Shown here in pieces: positions 15,281-29,037 of a DNA stretch of 64,000 nucleotides (position 1 is the first letter of the stretch; each line of letters starts with the position of its first letter). Below the pieces are notes generated by a model that worked only from the letters and a program-made list of their open reading frames with translations, was not told the origin of the DNA and ran no database searches. The translations under genes and the position numbers were made by a program. Source of the DNA: Ecdyonurus torrentis (Eukaryota > Arthropoda > Insecta > Ephemeroptera > Heptageniidae); assembly GCA_949318235.1 (NCBI GenBank), contig OX439128.1:42388136-42452135 (forward strand), in the 5' to 3' direction.

Positions 15281-15480
15281 GACAAAGTGTGTAAGAGCCA
15301 TTCATTGGTTCTCTTATTTCCAAGTCTGTAGCTTTTACTGCTATAGCTGACAAGGTGTGGGGCGTGGGGTATATGCGGGTGTTCAGGGCAAGCAGACAAA
15401 ACTATTATGTGATCTAGTGGGCTCTCTAATTGCGACGTGCCTCACTTTACTTCGCTTCAACAAACCTGCTGCTATTACGT
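15281..15480. other. GC-richer unclassified island
   Basis: About 200 bp of complex, GC-richer sequence with a G-rich core around 15356-15385 inside AT-rich DNA. It has no long open frame and no match I recognise. It could be a non-coding exon, a regulatory island or an old repeat; sequence alone does not decide. Confidence 0.35.
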
Positions 15481-15683
15481 ATATATATACTACTGCACCA
15501 TCTTTCCACTATTTAACTTAACAAAAAGACAAAAGTTTGAAGGTTATCTTTATTTTACTTTTTCTACGTCTTTCGTATTGTATAGAGGATGAAGAAAAAT
15601 AAAATAAAAAAAGAAATAAAACTTCTTCTCATATTAATTATACGGAGGGGCATGAATTAAACTTAAAGCAACCGAAATTTTGC

Positions 15684-16017
15684 TTAAAGGCATAGAAAAC
15701 ATTGAAACAATATGTTCTAAACACGAAATGGGATCTACAAAACTGATGATATTTTTTACCAGAATGTAAATGTGGCCCCACAAGAGAGCTTGAAAAAAAT
15801 GTAAAGTATGCAATTTGCGTGAATATTCCTGTTTATGACGTCATAAACAGGCAAAAACTAGTATAAAAATGTTGTGCAGGTTGCATAAATCAAAATTTTC
15901 TGATCACTGCTACGGCGCTACAGTTGGGTTTTGAGACCAATTAATGTTATTTATGTAAGTCCCATCACGTGTTTTGTTATGTAAATGCAAATGTTTTCAT
16001 GTTGTCTATGCCTTTAA
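15684..16017 (+). mobile_element. TTAA-flanked MITE, copy 1
   Basis: A 334-bp segment bounded by TTAA at 15684-15687 and at 16014-16017. The inverted ends are AGGCATAGAAAACAT on the left and ATGTTGTCTATGCCT on the right. Near the middle is a perfect 24-bp palindrome at 15828-15851 centred on TGACGTCA. The interior is homologous, in opposite orientation, to 42685-43028; shared landmarks include a CAAGAGAGC/CTCTCTTACG block, the TGACGTCA-like core and TTGTGCAGGTTGCATAA. No coding capacity is visible. TTAA flanks are typical of piggyBac-type insertion, so a non-autonomous piggyBac-like element is the inferred class. Confidence 0.7.
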
Positions 16018-16596
16018 CTAAATTTACTGTTTACGTATAAACTCATTACTTTCCAAATCTCTTAAATTTTTTTAGCATTACATTAAACAACACTTGAAAC
16101 ATAAAAATTACATACTAGAATGTAAGTGAATTAATATAGCATAATATATAACACATTGTAATTTGCACATATTAAAAGCAAATCAATATTTCATGCCTGA
16201 CAAATTTGACCGATAAGAACCAACAAGTTAATACTGTAAATGTCATATTGATATAAATTTTGATATAAAATTATATTGATTAATTATAATATTTGTATAC
16301 AATTAATATTTATGATTATGATATATATGCAGTATAACAATTTAATGAAGAGAAAATGAATATAATATTAAAGATTACTATATCTTAAAGCAATATTTCA
16401 TACAACATATCAATCTTATACTTGTATTAACTAAAAGATTCAATGGTATATAAAATATATCGAATTGTACATTTAATAGTAAGGATATAGCTGAAGTATA
16501 TTAAAAAAAATCTTCAAATTTATTATTGTTGAAGAATAGGAATAAAAAGATAGTAAAAGTTTGTGAAGATTTATCACGTTTATAATAAAGAGTATG

Positions 16597-16599
<3 letters not shown>
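16018..16599. other. AT-rich non-coding spacer
   Basis: Nothing recognised. Confidence 0.65.

Positions 16600-16665
<66 letters not shown>
16600..16665. repeat. (CT)n microsatellite, about 66 bp
   Basis: A pure CT array next to a pyrimidine-rich, GC-richer flank at 16670-16830. Confidence 0.98.
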
Positions 16666-16671
<6 letters not shown>

Positions 16672-18889
16672 TATCCATCTCTCACTCTTTGTGTCAATAC
16701 GAACGATAGTTTCCTCCTTTTCTCTCTCTTTTGACTTTTTTCTTTGGCAGGGTGTAAGTTTGACGGGTGGTTTGTGTTAAAAAATATGATGCTTTGCCAG
16801 CTGCTGAAAACGAGAAGAGATACCAAACTGACGATCTCGATTGATTTCTTCCGATATATACTACCAATTTTTTTAGTCTCCTTCTTCTTTTTCATTTTTT
16901 TTCCCTTACATATATTCAATATATATGAAAATAAAAGTTAACGTATATATAATATATATAGTATAGTAAATGTTATGTGAAATTTATATTTAAGTATTTT
17001 CAAACACGTGTTACTACGAGTTTTTAATATGATGTCACATATCAAAAAAATATATATATTATTTGCACACATAAATTCTTCTTTTTCTTTATATGTATTT
17101 TGCTTTTTACGTATATCTGCAACCTGTTGTGTATAATTACCATAATGTTATACGTAAAAGTAAACGTCGTTTAATACTAAAAGCTTTTTTAGAATAAGTT
17201 TCAAGTATTATATTAACGTAAGTGTATTGCGTATATAATACAGTATACTTTTCAACATATAACACTTTCTTTAAACAACAATTTTGTTGCTTAAGAATGG
17301 ATACTTAATAGAGTTTTTTCATTCTTACTTTTTAAGTTTTTATACTTACTGTTTCTTTGATTGATAATTTTATGAGTACTTAAAGTATATGTATGTAATA
17401 GTTCTATACGTAAGTGTAACAAACACTTCTACAATTACTGGGATACTAATAATTAATACGTTTAGTTGTTTATAGAGTAAATAGTAAATAATTTGTAATC
17501 TCCATACAGAGCATCTATAAAATGTGCTAGAATATTGAAATTGTCAAACTTTTCAGCTGTATTTACGATATATTTTATATTAATAGATACTTGTATATTT
17601 AAAACTTTTTAGTAAAGCCTTTAAAATATTATGAAGTACCTAAATGCATTAAGATAAAAGAACACATAGAAAAGAGAAAATAATAAATATTAGTATGATA
17701 TTAACTGTAGGTGAGAATACTCAAAATATTATCGAACTTTTATTATAGCTACAATTTTTTTTTGCCAAATACTCTATATTGTATCAATCAAAATGAGAAA
17801 TATGATATAACGATTATATAAAAAAATGTTATTAAAAATAACGTAATAAATGTATTAGAGTATAATGCATATATGAGATTTGACAGGCAGAAAAAAAAAA
17901 AAAAAAAAAAAACTAGAGAATTTTCAATACCAGATGTCGATCTAATCCAATATATAAAACGAAATTGAACAAAAACCATTTTTAATAGAAATATTGCAAT
18001 CGGATCAATATCAGTGAAACCTCAGTGTGGTTTTTCTGAATGTCAAGCACACGGGAAATATTTACGTTTTTTTTGAACATGTCAGCAAAAAATATATCAT
18101 TATCATCATCATCGTATGCACCAGATTTTTATTTATACTGTATAATATACCAGATAAAAAAAAATAAATAGAAAAATGATTATTTAATTGTTTTAGTTTT
18201 GATTACAAATGCTTTTTCAGCTTGTCTATAATAATTGATTTATTTTAAAGATTTGTATTGCTAATTTTTATGTTAATTTCATATTAATTGATCACATTTG
18301 AAACAAACCAACAAATTATTTGTTTTTGAACACATGGGTACTATTACAAATACAAAGCATGCCTTTAAATGTGCAATATTTACAATCTCACAGTTGACTT
18401 ATTCTGCCATGCATTCCACACATGAATTATATCAGAACACAACCAAAATTTTAATAATTGAGAAATGGAACTATAAAAGGGAAAATTTAACCCTTGATTT
18501 CCCCCCTATACACAGTGTATTATACGTAATCATGAGGACTTAATAAATTGGATTTGATTTAAGAACTTATTTTAATTAATGTTAAATCTTAATATTTTAG
18601 CAGTTTCATAAAGTAAATCAGATCTCAACAGTAAACAACCGAAAACTAATGGGGTTAAATTAAGTTATTATTACCATCCAAAACCGGGCAAGATTTTACC
18701 CAAATTCATTGGCTGCAGTATAATTATAGTATACTGTATAATATATGACTTTATTTTTCCATACAACATTAAAACACAACTAAACACACACGAGAGAGGA
18801 GAGAGAATATATACTGTAAGTTTGATTATTTTTTTTCTGCTATGTACAATTTACAGAACAAATAAAATTTGTGATATACAAATGTATGA
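16666..18889. other. Non-coding spacer
   Basis: The first 160 bp are pyrimidine-rich and slightly GC-richer, with short frames on both strands and no known domain. The rest is AT-rich with a run of 22 A at 17891-17912. No gene was recognised. Confidence 0.6.
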
Positions 18890-19376
18890 TTTTTATTATT
18901 ATTATTATGCTCTTTTCTTTCTTCTTCTGTAACACCAACACCGAAATCCTACTTGATTCAAGGTGAAGGTGAGAATAATTCTGTACCAATTATGTCAGAA
19001 ACTGCAGGTGGTATATAGAGGGGTCACAAACTAAGCACTTTGCGCACGATGTTATCTGTGCCAAGAACTGCAGCTTTCTGCATGACACGTAAATGCTTGT
19101 CCTCGAGGCTCAACTTTTCTCTTGCTTTTAACCAATCCTTGCTAACCAGACCGTTCACAGAAACCACAACAGGGACAATTTCAACACTTCTCAGCCGATA
19201 CATATCCTTCAACTCAATGGAAAGCGGCTGATACTTCCTCTTCTTCTCTGCAACTGTAGTAACTACATGATTGTCCAGAGGAACAGCAACATCAATAATT
19301 ATCGCTGTCTGAGCTTATCTGTCAAACAGTACCAAATCTGGCCTGTTTGCCTCAATACATATTATTATTATTATTA
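18890..19376 (-). mobile_element. 5'-truncated non-LTR retrotransposon (LINE) relic
   Basis: Read on the minus strand, the segment starts at a TAA/ATT-type microsatellite near 19360-19376. It continues with the C-terminal coding end of a reverse transcriptase polyprotein (19024-19362) and then about 115 bp of 3' untranslated sequence. It ends in a TAATAATAATAATAA tail at about 18893-18910. A short 3' piece with a simple-repeat tail is the usual product of incomplete target-primed reverse transcription. The reverse transcriptase core is absent, so the copy cannot move by itself. Confidence 0.75.
19024..19362 (-). pseudogene. C-terminal fragment of LINE reverse transcriptase polyprotein, with internal stop
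   Basis: The translation begins at the truncated end with IEANRPDLVLFDR, meets an in-frame TAA at 19315-19317, and continues as a 96-codon frame to a TGA at 19024-19026. Recognisable landmarks are RPDLVL, IIIDVAVPLD, AEKKRKYQPLSIEL, VEIVPVVVSVNG and QKAAVLGTDNIVRKVL. These match the region after the reverse transcriptase domain in many invertebrate non-LTR elements. The RPD and IDV motifs with a following KY resemble the restriction-like endonuclease of R2/R4-type LINEs; that family placement is inference. The RT domain and its YADD-type motif are missing. The frame 3' of the stop uses no ATG of its own and is a broken remnant, not a gene start. Confidence 0.8.
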
Positions 19377-19722
19377 CAGAATACATATAATCTGAACAGA
19401 AAAGCAAGTGTAGTTTGAAGTGTAGTAGCAATTTAAGCCACATTTAATAATTATGATTATGTATTAAATGATGTACATGGAAATAGTCACTATAGAAAAC
19501 AGAAAAATCAATGTTGCAGTATACAACTCTTAATTAAGTCCTTGATTTATTAATCTAGCTTGATAGAATTCACTAATGTGTTAATCAACAGCTTCAGTCT
19601 CTTCGTTCTGTCCACATTTTTTTCATTAAAAAAATTGTTTCAAAAATTTACATTCACGTTAAATTCTAAGGCATTCATTTTGGTAAATTGACATGGGGAC
19701 TAAAATTAAATAATATTTATAT

Positions 19723-19725
<3 letters not shown>
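19377..19725. other. AT-rich non-coding spacer
   Basis: Nothing recognised. Confidence 0.65.

Positions 19726-19813
<88 letters not shown>
19726..19813. repeat. (GA)n microsatellite, about 87 bp
   Basis: A pure GA array. Confidence 0.98.
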
Positions 19814-21201
<1,388 letters not shown>

Positions 21202-21362
21202 TTAAGGCCCACGCAGCCGTCTTATTTTAATTAATATTAAATTAATGTAATAAAATGAGACGTTGTGATTGGTTGAGAGTCAACTCTCAGCCAATCACAA
21301 CGTCTTATTTTCCTAAATTAATTTAATATTAAATAAAATAAGACAGTTGCACGGGCCTTTAA
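21202..21362. mobile_element. Short palindromic MITE-like element
   Basis: A 161-bp near-perfect inverted repeat flanked by TTAA at 21202-21205 and 21359-21362. The ends are GGCCCACGCAGCCGTC and GACAGTTGCACGGGCC. The arms run through AT-rich sequence to a tight hairpin around 21272-21290 (GAGAGTCAACTCTC) between copies of TGATTGGTTG and its complement. There is no coding capacity. A TTAA-targeting non-autonomous transposon is the likely origin. Confidence 0.7.
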
Positions 21363-24204
21363 ATTTAATGCTTATTACAAAAATTGCTTAGTAAAATACT
21401 AATTTTAATTTACTAAACTTTTTTTTCCTTTTTAATTATATGTTAGTGCTATACTCATAAAACTTCAAATTACATACAAAATTTACAAATACGCTATTTC
21501 CATAAGTCATAATGTTGAAAAAAACAAAAAAAACTCCTAATAAATTCACCACCTAACTTTATTTCAGTTTGTATTTTCCAGGTGACGAGAAATTATACAA
21601 TGTAAAGTTGATTGGTTAAAACTCACTCACGTATTCATATAACAAACATATTCGTTGTACATGCTAATGGAATTCAAGTATCTACCTTGTACATAAAAAA
21701 AAAAAATAATAATAAAAATCATGTTGTTATATTATTAAAAAAAAAAATTCTTTCAATTTTTTAAATCTGTAACCATATTGCGATAAAATATTTTTATATG
21801 CTTTTATACTATTATTTATTGTTATAAATTCAATTATTAACTGCATGATATGTAAAATTAGAATTCTAATGTATAGTTTTCTTTGAAGCAAAACCATATT
21901 TTTTTCTACATGGATTTGTAATGAAGGTATTTATAGGGTATACTTACAAATACGTGTTGTTCGTAATCTTTTTTTCAAGTTGTAAAATTACAAACTAACA
22001 TTAAATTTATATGGACAATAAATTTTTATGCTGAATAATGTAAATAATAATAATGCTAATAATTTTCTTTACAAATAGCTTTCTCTCATACGTATTGTAA
22101 TTTAAGAAATATTAAGTATAGAAATTCTTTTCTTATTCATTTTCAACAGTAATTTTAAATTTAAATTACATGGTATATTTATAGTGTTATAATTTATTGC
22201 TACATAACAGTGTACAAAACTGTAATTGACATTTGAAAAATATTCAGTTCCTTTTGTATAATATTTTATATTAACCTGATTCGAGTAACTGAATTAAATA
22301 AAAAATATATTTATTGCAAAAAAAAAAAAAAAAAAGAAGCCAAAATGTTCTATCTCTAAATCAATATAGCCACCATTTATTAGAGAAGCTAACTCGTTTA
22401 AATTTCTAGAAGGTCTATTAAATATTAAGGTCATTCCTGACCTTAACAAGTTACCAGAAATCGGCCACTGGTCCTATTCCTTTAACTTTACCATTGGTCA
22501 CTTTTCCAGTTACCTGTTCAACTCAGATAAGGGCCAACCTTTTACAATGTTAAATGAGTAAGCATCTTTATAGTCTTTAGTAAATAATACGGCTATAGTG
22601 TAATAGGGGATACATTAAAGATAGCGAATAGTATATAATAATTAGCGTTTTACATTTCTAAGTACCACAAACTAAGTACCACAGTTCCAAGTACCATAAA
22701 CGTAGTTTGTAAAATTGTGAATTTTTCATTTTTCATTTATAATTTAATGTTTTAAAAAGAAATCTACAATATTGAAAGGTTCAAAAACGATTGCACTCTT
22801 TTATTTTACATCTAAAACTTATAGGCTTACTATTTCAAAGTGCTGTTATTATTATTAATAATAAAATAAGATTTAAGGCTTAAAGATAACAACATGTTAA
22901 CATTTATTTATAAATCTCTATTATTTATATATATATATAAAAAAAAAAATTGTCCCTTTGTTGTTTAATGCTATAAAAATATATTATATATCATAACATT
23001 TTGTTAGCTAAAATCACAAGTTAGTGCCTTGTAGTTATGAATTTTTCACCCCAAACCACTGTATATCATAACTCGTACCTTCATACTTTTGGGGATTGCT
23101 TGGCGTTACACAAACTCTCTTACATAACCTCCCTATAGGATACTTTGAGAATTATTTACACTACAAATAATTTTTTATTCTCTACAAAAAAAAAAGTATA
23201 TATATGTATATAAATATTGTCAAACAATTGAAATATATTACTTATGTAATAAAAATTTATTAAAATTAAATCCAAGGGACACATTTTTATATAAGAAATA
23301 TATTTTTTGTTATATATCCTTAAATTTTAGTTTCAATAATGTATAGTGAAATATTTTATGTAGAGTTTGAAATTGAAAAGTATATTATTGTCACTATGAT
23401 AGTAGTTAAAATTATTACGTAAATTTTAATTTAATATTTTCAATTTTATATCTTATAATAATAATAATATAAATTAAAATTAGATCAAATGTTGCAATAA
23501 TATGATATTATACGGATCTTGTGTGTTATAATATATACAGTATAACGCAAGTGTGGAAATAGTAAAAAAACCACAAATGCTCCAAATCAAATCGTAAAAG
23601 CACTTTCAAGAGCAAGAGAGGTTAGCGCTAATTGAGTTTTGATTATTTAACGCAACTTTTGTTGTGCTATTTTTTTATATTCTCTCCCTTCTACCTACCT
23701 ACATACAAGAGTATAATAAATTTTATTCTCTTGTAGTTTTTGTTTCAACTGGCGGTTGATTTGGTTTTAATCGCTACATACAAAGTTAACGTGGTCAACA
23801 GTGGCTAGAGACAGGGAGGTCAAAACAACCCTAATGAACATAACTCTTACCAGCAAATAAATTTAAGACAAAACTTACAACTTTGACCTTAATGTATTTA
23901 TTTTTCATTAAAATATACGTTCTACTATTTTAGAAAGATGAAAGAAAAAAAAAGTTTTTTTTTTCATTTTTTTTTAATAATTACTGAACATGGGAAATAA
24001 TTATTATTATTATTAATATTATTATTTTTACATAAAAGTTGGCTATAGATTATTAAAATTTTGCATAAAAGCTTGCATCCGATATTCCATTAGTACTTGT
24101 GATATGAAGAAAAAAAATGTATATATTACAATGACTTGTATTAAACGCAATAAAAATAATATTCTGTATTTTTAGATTTTTAATTATAATCCAGAAAGAA
24201 AAAT
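21363..24204. other. AT-rich non-coding spacer
   Basis: No gene was recognised. It contains an A run at 22319-22335 and an inverted AGGTCA pair at 22425-22446. A mildly GC-richer stretch at 23570-23860 has no motif I know. Confidence 0.6.
22425..22446. promoter_or_regulatory. Inverted AGGTCA half-sites, 4-bp spacer (chance possible)
   Basis: The sequence AAGGTCATTCCTGACCTT is a perfect pair of AGGTCA half-sites facing each other over TTCC, with a further complementary TT/AA on each side. AGGTCA is the core half-site of nuclear receptors. A 4-bp inverted spacing is not a common high-affinity arrangement, and no gene is nearby to support a role. Confidence 0.2.
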
Positions 24205-26343
24205 GAGAGAGAGAGAGAGAGAGAGTAAACTCGTCATCATTGAAATGCGTGATTGAAAAAGTTTATAGATTAAAAAATATTTGACGGAAGTTGGCGTCGA
24301 CCCCATAGTGAATGACTTTCATATAAAAACTCATTTAAATACTAAATTGTACAGTATATTGTTGCACTTCTACAGCCGACTGTTTAATTTATAAAATATC
24401 ACTGAAAAAAATGCATTATAGTGCAATAAATAAATTGAAATAAAAAAAGAGATAGATTCTATTAAAGTCGCAGTAATAACGTAAAATGATTACAGAATAT
24501 TACAAACTATATCTTCTTATATTTCAATTACACGTTCCGTACCACACGGTATTAATCATGATTTCCCCTATATTGAGGGGGAACTAGGACTAATTATATT
24601 GCTTTTTGGAGAATTCGATCGACACATGTATTTTTTTTTTTCATTGGGAGACGATTGCAAGGAATGCAAGTCCGTTTCTGACATAAAGTCGATTAATTTA
24701 ATAGAATCCAATTAATTTTTTATTGCAATGACACCATTAATTTTTTAAACCTATCAATGACTAGTGCAGTGGCTATTTCATTGAGATTTACTGTTTTATC
24801 TCCCCTTACTTTGCAAGAAAAATTCCAATAACTATATTGCATAAAATAAAAATGACTTAATGATCGGAAAAAAAAAGTTAAGAGAATCATTCTGTAGAAA
24901 ACGTTTCTACAATCAACTTTAAAAATATTGCAACGTAGCAGAAAAATATTAATTTTTTTTTTGAGGTTTCATAATTTATATCAGAGAGTATGAAATAAAT
25001 GAGTGATTAAAAAATAAAAAAACAGTATACTCAGCTATAATTTAAATAGAAGCTAATAAAGATTTAAAAAAAGTTTTTTTTTTAAACTATATAAATTTAA
25101 TGTATGAAAAATATAATATTATTGTGGATTTTAAAATGTTATGCCGAAAAAAAAAATCAAATAAAACCTTTTTTTTTGTGTGGGTGAGCAAAAAATAAAA
25201 TTTTATTATATATATATATATAAATATAGATAACTCAATTCAAATTTGAAACGCTTGAAATTGAGATAACTTAAAAATTTGTATAGTTACATTGTATACA
25301 ATTTATATAATTTGCTACAAAGTATTTTTTTTATTATTTTTTTATTTAGTTGTATCATGTTATTATTATTTTTTTTAACAAACACCTAATGAAAAAACTT
25401 CATCTGGTGTATTAAATTATACTCAAATAAACAAATAGTATAAACTAAAATTATGAAAGAATGAAAAAATAAATATATAATATTATAAAGAAACAAACAA
25501 ACAAATAAATAATATCGTGGTACTGTTACGAGTACGTTTCATCACTACCGATTCTGCAACTCCTGTCTCAAACATAATACTCCTGATAATATCATTAATA
25601 TTTTTTGTTATAGAAATATGGTGACGACACTGATTTCTCTATCACAGTGAAATAGTACGTAATAAAAAAAAAAAAAAAAAAAAAAAAAAGAAAAGAGCAT
25701 TAAAAGCACAGTAAAAAAAAAAGAAAGAAAAACTAACATCCCCACAATGAAATAGAAATCTGATTTTGCTGCACTATCAAATCATTCACTTTATTGTATT
25801 ATAACTCCATTCAGTTCTATTGTATATATGAGAGAAAAAAAAAGGCTTTGATACAATAACGTTACTTTTCTTATAGAATAAAAGTTACAATAACATTATC
25901 TCTCTTCTCTCTCTCTCTATTATATACTCAACTATGATTATTATTTTTTACATGTCGTTTCAACCTAGTTATAATAATAAAATATTATTGTTATTAATTT
26001 TATTTCTTCATATATATAGATAATAATAAACATAATAATTTAAGTAAATGATTGGACTATCTTCTCGTATTATCAAAATAAATTTTTGTATTTTATAAAA
26101 AGGTATATTTACATGGTGCAATAGTATTTTTTACTACTTGCAACGTTACGTTACAGAAGTATAGTCGATAGAATAAATAATGAAAACTTGTTGATTTTGA
26201 ATAAAAGAAAATCGATATTTTACTCTAAAATGTTATAGTTATTTATTTAGCAATTAACATGCCCATAGTATTAAATAATAGATTCACCATAAAAAATCCT
26301 AAAAAATAAACCTTGAAAAACGAATTGAGATATAAACTAGATG
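24205..26343. other. AT-rich non-coding spacer
   Basis: No gene was recognised. It begins with a short GA array (24205-24226) and includes a run of 26 A at 25664-25689. Confidence 0.65.
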
Positions 26344-26460
26344 GTTTGTTCACAATTAGCTTTTTCTAAATGGAATTTTGAAATGAGCTCTATAAGAATG
26401 CATGTTATTTTGATCAAGTAATTAACAATTTCAATTAGAAAAAGCTTATTGTGTACAAGG
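26344..26460. repeat. Inverted repeat, about 117 bp
   Basis: Arms at about 26344-26377 and 26427-26460 are imperfect reverse complements sharing AGCTTTTTCTAA near the inner part and TTGT.CACAA at the outer part. The loop is about 50 bp. It may be a decayed MITE; no target duplication is clear. Confidence 0.5.
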
Positions 26461-26620
26461 CAAGAAACTTTTTCCAACACTAAACTTGACTCATATTGGC
26501 TTTTTGTTGAATGACGTTGTGATTTGGGTAATTTCTTTTAAATAATGTAAACGTAAGTCAATAAATATATTTTTCATCTAAAAATAAAGTGAAATTAAAA
26601 AAATAAAAATAAAAATTACC

Positions 26621-26652
<32 letters not shown>

Positions 26653-28082
26653 AAGCTTTTATCTTTTGTCGTGACGAAACACAATTTGGTTTTCTGTATT
26701 ATGCATGTAACAAATGAATGCTTTAGTACAAGAAGCATAATATGCAAAAGAAAAAAAAAAGAAAAAAAAAAGTTGAGTAATGACATTAATAATAGATCTC
26801 TGTAGTCACCCGTTATCTAAACTAAACTCTATTCTTCACATGTTATATTTTATTATTATCGTTGATATAAAATGAACAAAGCATTATGAAATAATGCAAA
26901 AAAAATAAATAAATATGTATTCAGGTTTATAAATATACGAACAAGATATATACAATTATTTTGAATAAAGATGTAAAAAAAAGAGTGTTATGAAATTGTT
27001 TCATGCAATAGTTAAATTAGCAGTTCATATTATAAAACTTTATGCTATATTATCTTATATGGCAATACACAAAGCACTCATATGGAAAGATAAATTAATT
27101 AACGTAATGTAGGTACAGTACATGGTACTCCCATATAACAATAGAATACAATAATTCTATGTCACAGTGTCTATGTATTATAATTTGATTATATAATTTT
27201 TTATATATGAGTTTTTAAAGGTAAAATTATTGACTAAATTTTGTTTTATTTAAAAAACAAATGTTGTACCATGACGATTTGAGCTATATCCTTAAATGAA
27301 GGTACATTTTTTTTTTAAATGGGACTTACTCGCAATTTTTTTGGATATATATATATTATATATATATACATATAGTTGGACAACCTTTTATCTTTCAAAG
27401 CCAGTACTCGTAATAAAAGCCCTACAGAACGCGCCAGTAACTAGGAGGAGGATTAAAGTTTTGTACAGCTTACTCATACGCTCGATTTAAAATAGTATAT
27501 AAAAAATAAACCTTATATTTTAATACAGTTTTAATTACATTTTTTAGATACAAAGAATTAATGCTTTGATTTTTTTTTATTAAGTCTGACTTTAATCTAA
27601 ATTTTAACCCTACACATTATAATTTAATAGTAATATATTTTGACTCGAAGTAGTCTTACAAAGGTAATCACGCAAACTTTAACACCCATATACTTATGTA
27701 TAAGTAATCTAACTGGGACAAAGGCCAGTAATTTTAGTATGTAGAAGTCTAGTAGTAGTAGTTATCTACTTAAGTTAATCGTTATGTAATAAATCTTCAC
27801 ATGAATAAGAGAGTTAATCGGTTTGCTCGATTATATATTTTAGGTTTTGCCTTCGTGTTTGTAATCAATGCGTAAATCAGAGGACAGTAAGCAGTCTTTA
27901 GTCTGTGTGCAAATGAACGTGTATGAGTAGCATGCGATAGAAAGAGAAGAGGGAATGTGACAGAATAACACATTTAGAAACGTGTAATAGTCACTCTAAA
28001 ACATGACATCCTAAGTTAATAGGAAAAAGATGAAGTATATTTAGAAAAAAGAAAAGGGACAGAAAGTATCGGTTTATGACAA

Positions 28083-28083
<1 letters not shown>
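26461..28083. other. AT-rich non-coding spacer
   Basis: No gene was recognised. A run of 27 A lies at 26621-26647. The stretch 27660-28080 is somewhat less AT-rich but has no open frame of note. Confidence 0.65.
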
Positions 28084-28124
<41 letters not shown>

Positions 28125-28131
28125 GAGAGAG
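28084..28131. repeat. (GA)n microsatellite
   Basis: A GA array interrupted by AAGG near 28121. A run of 25 T follows at 28177-28201. Confidence 0.95.
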
Positions 28132-28316
28132 TCCAAGACTTACTATATCCAAAAATCACTTAAATAGTATCTCCTCTTTTTTTTTTTTTTTTTTTTTTTT
28201 TGTCATTACACATTGAATTTTCCCTTTTTTTTTTCTTTCTTTTTTAGAATTGGATATAAACATTGGGTCACGTATTAAGTCTAAAACTGAGTACAGACAG
28301 TTAAACCTTTATATAA

Positions 28317-28320
<4 letters not shown>

Positions 28321-28348
<28 letters not shown>
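28321..28348. repeat. (CT)n microsatellite, short
   Basis: A pure 28-bp CT array. A second lies about 90 bp downstream, and the intervening sequence is unremarkable. Confidence 0.95.
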
Positions 28349-28352
<4 letters not shown>

Positions 28353-28436
28353 AAAAGCAGCTACTTTTCTATTCATTGCAATTCGAAAACCAGCGAGGCA
28401 GTAAGATCAAATCAATGTGTACAATTCAGTGGCAAA

Positions 28437-28439
<3 letters not shown>

Positions 28440-28473
<34 letters not shown>
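28440..28473. repeat. (CT)n microsatellite, short
   Basis: A pure CT array of about 34 bp, paired with the one at 28321. Confidence 0.95.
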
Positions 28474-28476
<3 letters not shown>

Positions 28477-28763
28477 CAATATCAAGTTCCTATTGAAAAA
28501 AAACTAAGTTTATATAGTGGTATAGAGTGATTTTTTTAAAAATATATATATATAATATATATACACACCATAGTCATACAATAGGGTTAAACATTATTAC
28601 CATTTAAGTGAGAGACCACTTCACGAGATTTATATTCTATAAATGTAGTCGTGTATCTTTACTGATTGCACCAACCTCGTATATTACCGTAACCTTTTTT
28701 TTATATTGAGGATAGCTTTTCAAATATTGAAGACACGTCAAATTCAATTTACTCTACGGTGCT

Positions 28764-29037
<274 letters not shown>

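Noticed and set aside
27108..27126. AGGTACAGTACATG, shared with the 8.5 kb repeat
   Set aside because: The match is about 14 bases and stops there. It is too short to call a third copy.
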